From Petrimonas sulfuriphila (GTDB taxonomy: Bacteria; Bacteroidota; Bacteroidia; Bacteroidales; Dysgonomonadaceae), in NCBI GenBank assembly GCA_038561985.1, contig CP073276.1, positions 3,162,001-3,226,000 of the forward strand: a stretch of 64,000 bases of DNA. Reading direction: 5' to 3'. The notes beneath the pieces are model-generated. The model had not been told where the DNA came from. It searched no databases and worked only from the letters and a program-made list of their open reading frames with translations. The position numbers and the translations under genes were made by a program. This document shows positions 1 to 10,500 of this stretch, piece by piece. How positions within the stretch are numbered: the first letter of the stretch is position 1; every line of letters begins with the position of its first letter.

Positions 1-1850
1 AGTTCCTTGACAAGTTTTTCTTCACTCTCGAAACCGGTGCTTGAGTAACGCAATGTGCCTTGTTTATCGATAAAAAACTTTACCGGAATAGCTTTTACAT
101 TGTATAAATTACCTACTAAAAACTGATCATTATTTTTTTCATCGATCAATACTCGAAAATCGGCAAATTTATCATCAAGAGTTTTACTAATGGCTTCAAG
201 TCTTTTTTCATCACTGTTGTCATATTCTTGTGTATTGATAAAAAGAAATACAACATCTTCGCCTTTCAATTCATTCATCGCTTTTAGCATAGCCGGAAAA
301 GAAGCGATGCAGGGACCACACCAGCTTGCCCAAAAATCTAAAATTACCACACTACCTTTAAAATCTGATAGTCTTACCGTGTTTCCCTCATCATCTTTCA
401 GTGAAAAATCGGGAGCCGGCATACTAATCATCTTCTTTTTCAACTCCTCAATGTATGATAAATTTCCGGCATTTTTCAGATTTTCCAGAGCTTGATGTAA
501 TCCGGTATCATCGCCGTTTAAGGCGATGTAAGCAACTTTGTATAACGAATCCATTTTGGCGCTTCCGTACTTATCTTTTATAAAATTTTCGGATTTTGAT
601 AATGCGTCTTCAAATTGCTTGTTGTTCACTAAATACTGCACAACATTCTCATTTGCCCCTAAATTTTCCCAATTGAATAATTCTGCCGATTTCACCTCAT
701 TATCTACCGCACCTTGTGTATCCCCAAGTTTATTGAGAATATAAGCGTAAGTATCTAAATAATTGGCCTTGTTTCTGAGAAATATTATTCTTGTGGTCTC
801 CGGTTTTTTAACTTCCATCATTTTATCTACGTTAAGCAACGATTTTTCTGAATATTTTTTTGCCAAGTCCATATCTTTATCCTTTGTAGCCATCTTCCAA
901 GCAATTTCGTTATATTCTCTGGCAAGAAAAGAAGGATCGTTAACTTTGGAAATATGTTTTTCGAAATTATCGTAATCCAACAAACCTCTATAAGTAGTAA
1001 TCAAACTGTGGGTAAGCTGTGTTCGCATTTCCGGTTCTATATCACTGAAATTTTCCACGATTGAATTATATCTTGTAAGGGCGGAATCGGGTAAATACAT
1101 CGCCATAAAATAAAAATCTATATATTGTTTTCTTAACGCTGCTTTTCCTTTAGGGTGTTTTTTAATCACTTCATTGATCAAAGAATCTCTTTTTTGATGA
1201 TCCCTGCCAACGATGGTTTCAACAATTCGCTCCGTAAAATTGTCGTTTTTCCCTGTTTCCAAAATTTTATTGTAATACTCAGTTGCCAATTTAACTGCTT
1301 CCGCTTCTTTTGATTTATCGAGTTTCAACGTGCTCAAATATATCGGTAACGTCGATTCTTTTAAATCGGGATGCAATTGGTACTCTTTTTCCATGAGTTG
1401 AATGGCTTTGAGGGTATCCACTTTTGCATTAAAGAAATATTTGTTGTAGAGGCTTACTGCTCCTTGTGTAAAAAAAGTTCCTTTTTTAGGTTTTCCGTTT
1501 TCATAAACATTGAAACCGTAACCTTTGTCACGGTTATTGTCAAATTCTTTTCCGTTGGTAATCTTTATAGAAACATACAACACTGTGTCCGGCAATTTAA
1601 AACGTCCTGTAATTTTATTGTTTTGAAATTCAGACGGAATAATTTCATTTTTAAACCTGTTCTCCCCCATATAATTAAAAAAATAAGAAATTTCCGTATC
1701 CGGTTTTGCTAAATCTCCTATGTATGTAACGGTTACTGTATCTCCCGATTCAGGCTTTAATGGATGTATGGTCAGGACTTGATTTTGTGCACACAGGCTG
1801 CTGGTAAAATAAATCAGGAAAGAAAAGAAAAATATTTTTTTCATAGCCAT
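1..1850 (-). CDS. TlpA-family thioredoxin-fold protein (partial, C-terminus cut by window edge)
   Basis: Reads leftward and runs off the window start, so the C-terminus is missing (about 615 codons visible). A signal peptide follows the start (MKKIFFFSF.., cleavage likely after SLCA). About 450 residues without a family I recognise come next, rich in Tyr, Lys and Asn and probably helical or TPR-like. A thioredoxin-like domain follows, with FWASWCGPC; its CGPC is encoded at 309-320. In this family (TlpA/ResA, AhpC-TSA fold) the Cys pair carries out periplasmic thiol-disulfide exchange. Large Bacteroidales proteins of this design are common, and their substrates are mostly unknown. Two start codons lie six bases apart (1850 and 1844); 1844 gives the more typical MKK signal start. 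No partner gene is visible. The fold is confident; the physiological role is not. Confidence 0.8.
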   Translation of the reverse strand, partial: MAMKKIFFFSFLIYFTSSLCAQNQVLTIHPLKPESGDTVTVTYIGDLAKPDTEISYFFNYMGENRFKNEIIPSEFQNNKITGRFKLPDTVLYVSIKITNGKEFDNNRDKGYGFNVYENGKPKKGTFFTQGAVSLYNKYFFNAKVDTLKAIQLMEKEYQLHPDLKESTLPIYLSTLKLDKSKEAEAVKLATEYYNKILETGKNDNFTERIVETIVGRDHQKRDSLINEVIKKHPKGKAALRKQYIDFYFMAMYLPDSALTRYNSIVENFSDIEPEMRTQLTHSLITTYRGLLDYDNFEKHISKVNDPSFLAREYNEIAWKMATKDKDMDLAKKYSEKSLLNVDKMMEVKKPETTRIIFLRNKANYLDTYAYILNKLGDTQGAVDNEVKSAELFNWENLGANENVVQYLVNNKQFEDALSKSENFIKDKYGSAKMDSLYKVAYIALNGDDTGLHQALENLKNAGNLSYIEELKKKMISMPAPDFSLKDDEGNTVRLSDFKGSVVILDFWASWCGPCIASFPAMLKAMNELKGEDVVFLFINTQEYDNSDEKRLEAISKTLDDKFADFRVLIDEKNNDQFLVGNLYNVKAIPVKFFIDKQGTLRYSSTGFESEEKLVKE

Positions 1851-1922
1851 TATGTTTTATGTTGGATTAGTAAATGCTATATCTTTATGTGTTCCAAGGT
1901 TATAAACACTTATACTTATTTG

Positions 1923-1930
1923 CAAATATA
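1923..1930 (-). promoter_or_regulatory. Possible -7 box for the TlpA-family gene
   Basis: On the minus strand TATATTTG fits the Bacteroidota -7 consensus TAnnTTTG and lies about 75 bases before the start codon. No clear TTTG -33 element is seen at the usual 19-21 base spacing, so this is weak. Confidence 0.35.
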
Positions 1931-2078
1931 GAACAATAAATCATTTATTACTATATTTTCGTAAAAAATTTACTAATTTGTTGTCTTGATAATTACTCAT
2001 TAGTCATGATTATGATATCATACGAGTTTATTGTCGCAATCCATTCCCGTTATTTTGTCTTGATTCTTTGCTCTTTAA

Positions 2079-2107
2079 TTGACGTATCTCTTTTTTTCGT
2101 ATCTTTG
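2079..2107 (+). promoter_or_regulatory. Promoter of era
   Basis: TTG at 2079-2081, an 18-base spacer, then TATCTTTG at 2100-2107. This matches the Bacteroidota primary sigma consensus TTTG / TAnnTTTG. Transcription would start near 2114, giving a leader of about 20 bases before the GTG start at 2134. Confidence 0.65.
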
Positions 2108-2133
2108 CACCTCAAACCCAAAGTGTCCAATAA

Positions 2134-3027
2134 GTGCAGCAACAAAATCATCGTTCCGGATTCGTAAATATTGTGGGAAATCCCAACGTGGGAAAATCCA
2201 CGCTGATGAACCGGCTGGTAGGCGAAAAGTTATCCATAATAACGCCCAAATCGCAAACCACGCGTCACCGCATTATCGGCATCGTAAACACCCCTGAATA
2301 CCAGGTAGTGTATTCCGATACGCCCGGTGTGCTTCGTCCCAACTACAAGCTACAGGAGCAGATGCTTAACTTCTCGTTATCCGCGCTTGATGATGCCGAT
2401 GTGTTGCTGTACGTGACCGATGTAGTGGAAAAAACCGATAAAAACGATGAATTCCTCTCCAAGGTACAACGGTTGAACCTTCCGGTTTTATTGCTTATCA
2501 ATAAAATTGACCAGACCACACAAACGGAACTTGAAAAAATGGTTGATACGTGGCACGAGATGTTGCCGGATGCTGAAATTTACCCCATATCAGCACTCAA
2601 TAACTTCAGTATTGACAGGGTGCAAAAGCGCATTTTAGAGCTTTTGCCCGAGTCACCGCCTTACTTTGAGAAAGATGCGCTGACGGATAAGCCTGCCCGG
2701 TTCTTTGTTAACGAGATCATCCGCGAAAAAGCCTTGTTGCTGTATCAGAAAGAGGTTCCCTATTCCATTGAAGCGATAGTGGAAGAATTTAAGGAAGAAA
2801 CGGACATTATCCGTATCCGCGCCATTATCTTGGTGGAGAGAGATACACAAAAGGGCATCGTAATCGGCCATAAAGGGGAGTCGCTGAAAAGACTGGGTAC
2901 CCTGGCGCGAAAAGACATCGAACTGTTTTTTGAAAAAAAAGTATTCTTGCAACTTTACGTTAAAGTAGAAAAAGACTGGCGAAACAGGGACAATCTGTTG
3001 AAGAATTTTGGGTACAAGTTGGAATAG
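2134..3027 (+). CDS. era: GTPase Era
   Basis: Era binds GTP and the 3' end of 16S rRNA and is a checkpoint in 30S ribosome maturation. The 297 residues match the usual Era length. The GTPase domain comes first: G1 GNPNVGKS near residue 15, switch and G3 DTPG near 63, G4 NKID near 127. A C-terminal KH domain follows with VIGHKGE near 247. The start is GTG at 2134, chosen because it is the only start codon that keeps the full N-terminal beta strand before G1 and it lies about 20 bases after a good promoter. The related GTPase gene der follows 85 bases later, so both may form one ribosome-assembly operon. Highly confident. Confidence 0.97.
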   Translation: MQQQNHRSGFVNIVGNPNVGKSTLMNRLVGEKLSIITPKSQTTRHRIIGIVNTPEYQVVYSDTPGVLRPNYKLQEQMLNFSLSALDDADVLLYVTDVVEKTDKNDEFLSKVQRLNLPVLLLINKIDQTTQTELEKMVDTWHEMLPDAEIYPISALNNFSIDRVQKRILELLPESPPYFEKDALTDKPARFFVNEIIREKALLLYQKEVPYSIEAIVEEFKEETDIIRIRAIILVERDTQKGIVIGHKGESLKRLGTLARKDIELFFEKKVFLQLYVKVEKDWRNRDNLLKNFGYKLE

Positions 3028-3112
3028 AATTTCCAATTATCAATTACAAATTACAAATTAAATTTATCAGTCTGAAAGCCCAATGTCTTTTGTCTGATAG
3101 TCTTAAAAGAAT

Positions 3113-4426
3113 ATGAGAAACTTAGTAGCTATAGTTGGACGCCCGAACGTCGGGAAATCAGCGTTATTTAACCGGTTAACACAAAGCCGCCAGGCTATTG
3201 TTACCGATGTATCGGGAACCACACGCGACCGTTTGTACGGAAAAGTCAATTGGAGCGGACAAGACTTTTCGCTGGTCGATACCGGCGGCTGGGTAGTCAA
3301 TTCCGACGATATAATGGAGGACGAAATAAACAAGCAGGTACAGATCGCGGTGGAAGAAGCCGACGTGATCCTTTTTGTTGTTGACGTAATGAACGGGCTT
3401 ACCGACCTGGATAATGGGGTGGCTCATTTGCTGCGTCGTTCCGGCAAGCCTGTAGTCGTGGTTGCCAACAAAGCCGACAATTTTGAGATCGGTCATCAAT
3501 CGGCAGAGTTTTATACGCTGGGGCTAGGTGATCCTTTTCCTATTTCGGCCATCAATGGTTCGGGAACGGGTGATCTGTTGGATCACGTTTTGTCGTTGTT
3601 CAAGAAAGAAGGTGAAGAGGAAAAATTAGCAGATATTCCCAAGTTCGCTGTTGTTGGCCGTCCCAATGCCGGGAAATCATCGATCGTAAATGCTCTGGTG
3701 GGTGAAGAACGCAATATCGTGACCGAGATTGCCGGTACTACCCGGGACTCCATTTATACCCGGTATGATAAGTTTGGGATGGATTTTTACCTCATCGATA
3801 CTGCAGGGATTCGCAAAAAAGGAAAAGTGACGGAAGACCTGGAATATTTCTCGGTTATCCGCTCCATCCGTGCCATTGAGGAGGCTGATGTCTGTATCCT
3901 TATGATTGATGCCACGCGAGGAATAGAAAGCCAGGACCTGAATATATTCTCACTGATCCAGAAAAACCGGAAGGGCCTGGTGGTGTTCGTCAATAAATGG
4001 GATTTAATTGAAGAAAAAGACAACAACCTGATAAAGAACTTCGAGAACATTATTCGCGAACGATTTGCACCGTTCACTGATTTCCCCATTATTTTTGGTT
4101 CAGCCTTAACTAAACAACGGATTCTGAAAGTGATGGATTTGGCAAAAGAGGTATATCAGAACAAAAAACAAAAAGTGCCTACGCACAAACTTAACGAAGT
4201 GATGCTGCCTATTATTGAAAGGACTCCGCCACCGGCAAATAAAGGGAAGTACATAAAAGTTAAGTATATAACGCAACTGCCAAACACTCAAGTTCCCTCT
4301 TTTGTGTTTTTTTGCAACCTTCCCCAATGGATCAAAGAGCCTTATAAGCGGTTCATCGAAAACCGGATGCGTGAAAACTGGAACTTCACCGGAACGCCGA
4401 TTAATGTTTTTTTCCGGGAAAAGTGA
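3113..4426 (+). CDS. der: GTPase Der (EngA), double GTPase
   Basis: Der is the tandem GTPase needed for late 50S ribosomal subunit assembly. It is the normal length (437 residues) and has two G domains in series. The first carries GRPNVGKS near residue 9, DTGG near 57 and NKAD near 118. The second carries GRPNAGKS near 182, DTAG near 228 and NKWD near 294. The C-terminal KH-like domain follows (residues about 350-437). ATG start. Downstream of era with an 85-base gap and no terminator between them, so co-transcription is likely. It faces the minus-strand gene that ends at 4444. No odd residues seen. Confidence 0.97.
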   Translation: MRNLVAIVGRPNVGKSALFNRLTQSRQAIVTDVSGTTRDRLYGKVNWSGQDFSLVDTGGWVVNSDDIMEDEINKQVQIAVEEADVILFVVDVMNGLTDLDNGVAHLLRRSGKPVVVVANKADNFEIGHQSAEFYTLGLGDPFPISAINGSGTGDLLDHVLSLFKKEGEEEKLADIPKFAVVGRPNAGKSSIVNALVGEERNIVTEIAGTTRDSIYTRYDKFGMDFYLIDTAGIRKKGKVTEDLEYFSVIRSIRAIEEADVCILMIDATRGIESQDLNIFSLIQKNRKGLVVFVNKWDLIEEKDNNLIKNFENIIRERFAPFTDFPIIFGSALTKQRILKVMDLAKEVYQNKKQKVPTHKLNEVMLPIIERTPPPANKGKYIKVKYITQLPNTQVPSFVFFCNLPQWIKEPYKRFIENRMRENWNFTGTPINVFFREK

Positions 4427-4443
4427 TGACACAATAATGGTCC

Positions 4444-4893
4444 TCAAATATTCCCGAAAGGAATGTTTTTTGCCTCGCAGACCTCAATCAGTTTGGCCTT
4501 AATCCTTTTTAAGTCGTTGTATTTAAGGTTACCCAGGTCTATCTTGTAGTTGGTCCCGGTAGTAGTCAGTGTCAGGTAGCTTAGCCCGATACCCAGTTGT
4601 GTGACCGTTTCCCACAAGATGGAACCGTTTATGCGTTGTTTAGGTAATTTAATTCGAAATTCATCGTTATCAATTTCCACAATAAAATCCGATTGCCAAA
4701 CGGTTACTGTAAACACCAATAGTGCCGCTAAAACAGCTCCTGCTACCCCAACATAAAACAGAAAATCCAAGCTGGCGTGTATAGCCTGGGATATGCCGAC
4801 TCCAACAGCCAGCGCAAACAGAAACCCTCCGGCAACCAATGCGGTAATCTTCACTTTCGACGGTAACGAATAAACAATTTTCAGGTCTTCCAT
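4444..4893 (-). CDS. Small membrane protein with two N-terminal membrane segments, unknown function
   Basis: 149 residues. Two hydrophobic segments at about residues 16-36 and 42-66 form a hairpin. A soluble C-terminal half of about 80 residues follows, with beta-rich sequence and a Lys-rich helix near the end (DLKRIKAKLIE). The layout resembles small PH-like (bPH) membrane proteins, but I cannot assign a family. It stands alone, convergent with der, with 17 bases between the stop codons. A plausible promoter lies upstream at 4952-4984. Real gene on length, composition and promoter; function unknown. Confidence 0.75.
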   Translation of the reverse strand: MEDLKIVYSLPSKVKITALVAGGFLFALAVGVGISQAIHASLDFLFYVGVAGAVLAALLVFTVTVWQSDFIVEIDNDEFRIKLPKQRINGSILWETVTQLGIGLSYLTLTTTGTNYKIDLGNLKYNDLKRIKAKLIEVCEAKNIPFGNI

Positions 4894-4951
4894 AACAAAC
4901 GTTGTTTATCGAATTTAATGTTATCTGCTGAATAACAAATAATTCAGTTTA

Positions 4952-4984
4952 CAAAAATACAATTATTACGCGGTTTTTTGTAAA
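4952..4984 (-). promoter_or_regulatory. Promoter of the 149-residue membrane protein gene
   Basis: On the minus strand: TTTA, a 21-base spacer, then TATTTTTG (4952-4959). The -7 box is a perfect TAnnTTTG and the -33 box is one base off. It lies 58 bases before the ATG. Confidence 0.45.
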
Positions 4985-5148
4985 TAAACATGAAAAATCG
5001 ATGATATGAGAAAAAAAATTCGTTAATTTGTATATAATTTATAGGATAAGTTAAACAAATTGAACGTAAACTTATTTTACCAAAAGACGTTTATGTAGCA
5101 ATATTTCTCAACTATGTTGGTTGGGATTAAAATAGGAAGAGTGAATTG

Positions 5149-7218
5149 ATGAATAGTAACAATCTTGAAAATGAGAAACTTCCTGAAAACAGGGAAGGTA
5201 AGGCTGAAGAAACTATTGACCAACTTCCCCAGGAAGAAAAAGTATCTGCGGAGCCCGTTGAAACCACTTCCGGAGAGCCGGTAGAGGCAGAAAAAACAGT
5301 TGCGGAACCAGAAGTGGCTGAAACAGAGCCGGTAAAGGATGCCGAAACGGAACAAGCGCCTGATTCGGAGCTGAAAACCGAAAAATCTGTTGACGGAGAG
5401 GAGGGTGAAATCAATTACGATATAGAAACTCCAGAAGGTGTGAATGCGGAAACTGAAGATGCGGAGGAAGAAGTAGATGAAAACAGCGTTTCGGATGATG
5501 ATTCCACGGAGTTATTGGCCATAGAAGAGATTGTGCAGAAACTCAGGAATTTGCTGGCTTCCGACCATCCTCAGCGAAGAGAAGTGGATGAGGTGAAAAA
5601 TCAATTTTACCGTTCACTTCGCAACGAAACCGAAGCGCAAAAAGCTGTTTTCCTCGAATCGGGAGGCGAGTCTATCGATTTTGTTGTTAATGAATCGGAA
5701 ATCTATGCCGAAGGTAAGGAACTGATTCAAAAAATAAAAGAAAAACGTGCTGTAATTCTCGCCCGTGAAGATGCGGAAAAGGAAAAGAATGTTGCTAAAA
5801 AAATGGCGATTATCGATCAGGTAAGACACCTTGCCGAAAATCAAAGCCAGGAGGATTTTAACAAAACTTATCAGGAGTTCCGCTCACTTCAGCAACAGTG
5901 GAACGAGATTAAACTTGTACCACAGACTAAAGTGAATGAACTTTGGAAAGAATACCAACGCCATGTGGAAAAATTTTACGACCTGGTGCGCATCAACAAC
6001 GAGTTCCGTGAATACGACTTCAAAAAAAATCTGGAACTCAAGACCGAACTTTGCGAAGCAGCCGAAAGGCTCGACGAAGAACCGGATGTGGTTTCGGCGT
6101 TTCATCAACTGCAAAATCTTCACCAGGAGTGGCGTGATGTAGGCCCGGTTTCTCGCAAAGACCGCGAAGAAATCTGGAACCGTTTTAAAGCAGCTTCTAC
6201 CCTAATCAATAAAAAGTATCAATCTCATTTCGAAAGCCTTAAAGGGAAAGAAGAGGAGAATCTGGCGGCTAAAACCGCGTTGTGCGAAACCCTTGAAGCC
6301 ATCGATTATTCGAAATTAAACTCCGTTAGGGACTGGAACAACAAGATTAAGGAAGTTCTTGATATTCAGAAGCAATGGCGTGAGATAGGCTATGTGCCAA
6401 AAAAATGGAACACCAAAATATACGACCGTTACCGTGCTGCCTGTGACTTCTTTTTCCGTAATAAAAACGATTTCTACAAATCGATGCACGGCGAAATGGA
6501 GGAAAACCTGAAAAAGAAAGTTGCTCTTTGTGAACGTGCCGAAGCCTTAAAGGATAGCCAGGATTGGAAAAAAACAACCCAGGAAATGATTTCTATTCAG
6601 AAAGAGTGGAAAACCATTGGTATTGTTCCCCGCAAATATGTGGACAGCACGTGGAAACGGTTTATTGCCGCTTGTGATTATTTCTTTGAACAAAAGAAAC
6701 TCCACACCTCCACTCAACACGATGAAGAGGCCAGAAATTTCGAAAAGAAAAAAGAGATCGTGGAGAAGATAAACATGCTGGATACCACCCTCACTCCTGA
6801 ACAGGCGTTGCCGCTGTTAAGGGAACTAATGGATGAGTGGTATGGTATCGGACACGTGCCTTTCAAGGTTAAGGACAGGGCTTACAAAGAGTTCTATGAT
6901 GCTACCGAAGCTCAGTTCGACAGGTTGAATATCGATAAAACCGACCGGAAATTAGACAGTTTCAGGTCGAACATCTCGGATATAGCCAGATCGGATAATG
7001 CCAAAGGTCAATTGTTGCGTGAACGGGAAAGGCTGATGCGCCAATATGAGCGTATGAAAGTGGAATTGCAAACGTACGAAAACAACATCGGCTTCTTGTC
7101 GGTTTCGTCGAAAAAAGGCAACAACCTGGTGGACGATATGAACCAGAAGATGAAAAAAATAAAATCAGAGCTTGAGTTGCTGGTGAAAAAAATTGCAGCC
7201 ATAGACGAGGAACTATAA
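5149..7218 (+). CDS. DUF349 repeat protein with acidic N-terminal tail
   Basis: 689 residues, cytoplasmic (no signal peptide). Residues 1 to about 125 are low-complexity and very acidic (Glu, Val, Ala, Pro). From about 235 to 640 there are five DUF349 units of roughly 75 residues. Each has a helix followed by a conserved W-x-x-[IV]-G turn: WNEIKLVP, WRDVGPV, WREIGYVP, WKTIGIVP, WYGIGHVP. The last 60 residues are a Lys/Glu/Met-rich coiled coil. DUF349 proteins are conserved across Bacteroidota and have no agreed function. A TTG codon directly precedes the chosen ATG. The gene is monocistronic: an empty stretch lies upstream and a strong terminator follows. Confidence 0.85.
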   Translation: MNSNNLENEKLPENREGKAEETIDQLPQEEKVSAEPVETTSGEPVEAEKTVAEPEVAETEPVKDAETEQAPDSELKTEKSVDGEEGEINYDIETPEGVNAETEDAEEEVDENSVSDDDSTELLAIEEIVQKLRNLLASDHPQRREVDEVKNQFYRSLRNETEAQKAVFLESGGESIDFVVNESEIYAEGKELIQKIKEKRAVILAREDAEKEKNVAKKMAIIDQVRHLAENQSQEDFNKTYQEFRSLQQQWNEIKLVPQTKVNELWKEYQRHVEKFYDLVRINNEFREYDFKKNLELKTELCEAAERLDEEPDVVSAFHQLQNLHQEWRDVGPVSRKDREEIWNRFKAASTLINKKYQSHFESLKGKEEENLAAKTALCETLEAIDYSKLNSVRDWNNKIKEVLDIQKQWREIGYVPKKWNTKIYDRYRAACDFFFRNKNDFYKSMHGEMEENLKKKVALCERAEALKDSQDWKKTTQEMISIQKEWKTIGIVPRKYVDSTWKRFIAACDYFFEQKKLHTSTQHDEEARNFEKKKEIVEKINMLDTTLTPEQALPLLRELMDEWYGIGHVPFKVKDRAYKEFYDATEAQFDRLNIDKTDRKLDSFRSNISDIARSDNAKGQLLRERERLMRQYERMKVELQTYENNIGFLSVSSKKGNNLVDDMNQKMKKIKSELELLVKKIAAIDEEL

Positions 7219-7240
7219 TAATTGCTTTATATAAAATGTT

Positions 7241-7270
7241 AGGCGATCAGTTTTTTGGTCGCCTTTTTTT
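7241..7270 (+). terminator. Rho-independent terminator after the DUF349 gene
   Basis: AGGCGATCA at 7241-7249 pairs with TGGTCGCCT at 7256-7264 (one G-U pair) and is followed by a run of seven T. It lies 22 bases after the stop codon. Confidence 0.85.
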
Positions 7271-7584
7271 ATTACGTGGGTTTACAAGCATCCATCTCCG
7301 GAAGAGTGAAATCTACAAACCATCGCTGGTGGGCTGTGAACATCGGGATTAATCTATTTAACAGGTGTTTGACAAAAATGTGTTATTTTTTGAGATAAAT
7401 GTTGTATGCGTTCTAGACCTTTACCACTACTTTCGCAGAAAAGACACACTGAAAAATAATAGTCGAGAAAACACGAACCCAAAGAAAACCACCCATTGGA
7501 TGCATGTTGATTGAATTAAATGAAATTTATTTAGTAACGATGTCTTAAAGCAACGATCTTTATTAATCTAAAACAAATGATGGA
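7271..7584. other. Upstream region of the PUL (no gene)
   Basis: 314 bases without a supportable gene, between the terminator and susC. A poor promoter match (TTG at 7402, TACTTTCG at 7428-7435, spacing 23) would give a leader of about 140 bases. HTCS regulators act at such upstream regions, but I see no clear direct or inverted repeat that I could call the operator. Confidence 0.4.
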
Positions 7585-10500
7585 ATGAAAAAGAAAAACT
7601 CAATTAAACTATTGAAAGGTTTACTGCCCGCTGTATTGTGGGTATTTTCCTTTGCTGTGTTTGCTCAACCCATTACGGTGAGTGGAACGGTGTATGATAC
7701 TAGTGGAGGGACACTCGTTGGAGTAACCCTTCAGGTGCAAGGTACTTCTGTGGGTACCGTTACCGACCTGGATGGAAACTTCAGATTGACTAATGTGAAT
7801 CCAAATGCTTCATTAGAAATCTCTTATGTGGGAATGAGAACCCGGATTGTTTCTCTTAACGGGAGAACATCCATCAGCATCACGCTGGAGGAAGACACGG
7901 AAATGTTGGAAGAACTTGTGGTTATCGGTTACCAGACGATCCGAAAAGCCGATTTAACAGGATCTGTTTCCGTATTTAATCCCGATGAAATGAAAAATAC
8001 AATCGTAACCGGTACGGTAGGGGATGCTTTAGGCACTCTTCCCGGGGTTAATGTACGCACATCCGGCGCTCCGGGTAGGGAAGGAAAAGTAGAAATTCGT
8101 GGTACGGGAACATTTGGAAACAGTGCTCCGCTGTATGTGGTTGATGGGGTTATCTCCGGCGCAAATAGGGATTTCAACTTTAACGATATTGAAAGCATCC
8201 AGGTCTTAAAAGATGCTTCTGCTGCAGCAATTTACGGATCAAGAGCCGGAAACGGAGTAATTATTATTACCACCAAGCAAGGGAAAGAAGGGAAAATGAA
8301 GATAGATGTCTCTTCTCGTGCAACCTTGCAATGGCTACCAAAATACGACCTTACAAACCGTAATCAATGGATTGAACTAAATGACCTGGCTTTTGCAAAT
8401 GCCGGCCGACCTGCTGCCAACCATTTTGACGGAAATACAGACTGGCAAAAAGAAGTATTCAAATCCGGCATAGTACAGGATCATAATATTGCTTTTTCTG
8501 GAGGCAACAAAGATAGTCGGTATTTTATTTCAGGTAACTACCAGCATAATTCGGGAACAACTATCGGAACACAAAGCGAACGTTTCACTTTACGTTCAAA
8601 TACGTCGGCTTCACGTGATTTTGGCGATGAGGTTACATTCCGTATTGGTGAGAATATCGTGTTAAGTCACTTTGCTGTGGATGAGTTAAATACAAATCCT
8701 ATTGTCGATGTTTACCGCATGCTTCCTACTATTCCTGTGTATGATCCAAACAATACAGCTAAAGGTGGATACGGATTCGGGGACGGAAGCAGGGATGTTA
8801 CGTTCGGTACCAATCCCTTTGCCAAAGAAGACTTTGAAGATACGAAAAACAGTAACTTGCGCATCCGGGGAAATATTTTTACCGAACTGGAACTGCTGAA
8901 AGCATTGAAATACAGGTTTAACATGGGATTTGATTTTAGCAACGATAGGCATACCTATTTGCGGAAAGAAGGATATTGGACGTATAATCAACCGTATGAT
9001 CCCTCTTCTTTAAATAAAAATCAAGCCCAGTATCAGGGGCTCGTGTTTGATAATACCTTGGAATACAATAAAAAGTTTGGAAAACACGATATTTCTTCTG
9101 TATTCGGACTGAGCTATCAAACATCTACCTATGAGCAAATATGGGGTACAAAAAATGATGTGCTTAGGTCCGGAGATGACTATTTCAGAAACTTGGATGC
9201 AGCCCTGACCAATCCAAAAACTGGAAATTACACCGATTTACAGAAATTATTTTCCGTTTTTGGCCGTGTAAACTATAATTACGATGAGAAGTATTTGTTC
9301 AGTTTTACCGTGCGAAGGGACGAGTCTTCTAAATTTTCACCGTCTACCCGGGTAGGGTATTTTCCTTCTGTGTCAGGAGGTTGGAGAATAAGCCAGGAGG
9401 ACTTCTTTGATGTGTCCTGGCTGAATGACCTGAAGTTAAGAGCGAATTACGGGATTTTAGGAACATCGAATATTGGCGTATGGGATTGGGTGTCATTTAT
9501 TACCGTTTTCCCGCAGGCCATATTCGGCAGAAGTCAGTCATTGCAAACCGGAATGACTCAAATACGACTTGCAAATGCTGATCTCAGGTGGGAGAAGTTG
9601 ACTCAGCTGAATGCCGGATTTGATGCTGTTCTGCTTAATAATAAATTGAATCTTTCGGCAGATTATTTCTTAAAAGAAACGAAGGATGTGCTTACCCCGA
9701 TGCAGATATTGATGGTTACAGGCAATAACGGAGGTAATCCGTATGTGAATGCAGCTACTTTGCAGAATACGGGAGTTGAAATCTCTGCTACCTGGAGAGA
9801 CAAGGTAGGCTCTGATTTTGGTTATAGCATCAATGTGAATGGCTCTTATCTTAAAAACAAAATATTGGAATTGGGATACGGACGCAAAGAATTTACACAA
9901 TGGGATACTAAATCCATAGTCGGAAAACCCATCGGTGAATGGTACCTCATTAAAACTGATGGATTGTTCCGTACTCAGGAAGAAGTGGTGGCTCATACAA
10001 ACAGTGAAGGAAAAGTTATTCAACCCAATGCCAAGCCGGGTGATGTAAAGTATATAGATTACAACGATGACGGAGTAATAACAGACGCCGACAGACAACA
10101 CTGCGGATCCACTATCCCGAAATTCCAGCTGGGAATGAACCTTGGATTTGAATATAAAAATTTCGATCTCCAATTCCAGTTAGGAGGGGCATTTGGATAT
10201 AAAGCGTTCAACGGTCCGCGCAGCGGATTTGACCGGTTTGACGACAACTCAAACTATAGGGCCAGTTACGATCCGTGGACTCCAGACAATCCAAACGCAA
10301 AAGACCCACGGCCTATCTACGCAGATTCCCGCAATGTCCGGGGCGATCAAGACCGCTGGTTAGAGAACGGTAACTACCTAAAAGTAAAACAAATAGCTCT
10401 CGGATATAACTTGCCTAAATCCATGCTTGGCAGTACATTCAGTGACATTCGTCTATATGTAAATGCTCAGAACCTGATCACGTTAACTTCCTATACAGGC

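Noticed and set aside
7402-7435. Promoter for susC (TTG / TACTTTCG)
   Set aside because: Spacing of 23 and a -7 box ending in CG instead of TG make it too weak to list as a feature; HTCS-controlled promoters may be degenerate, so it is only noted.
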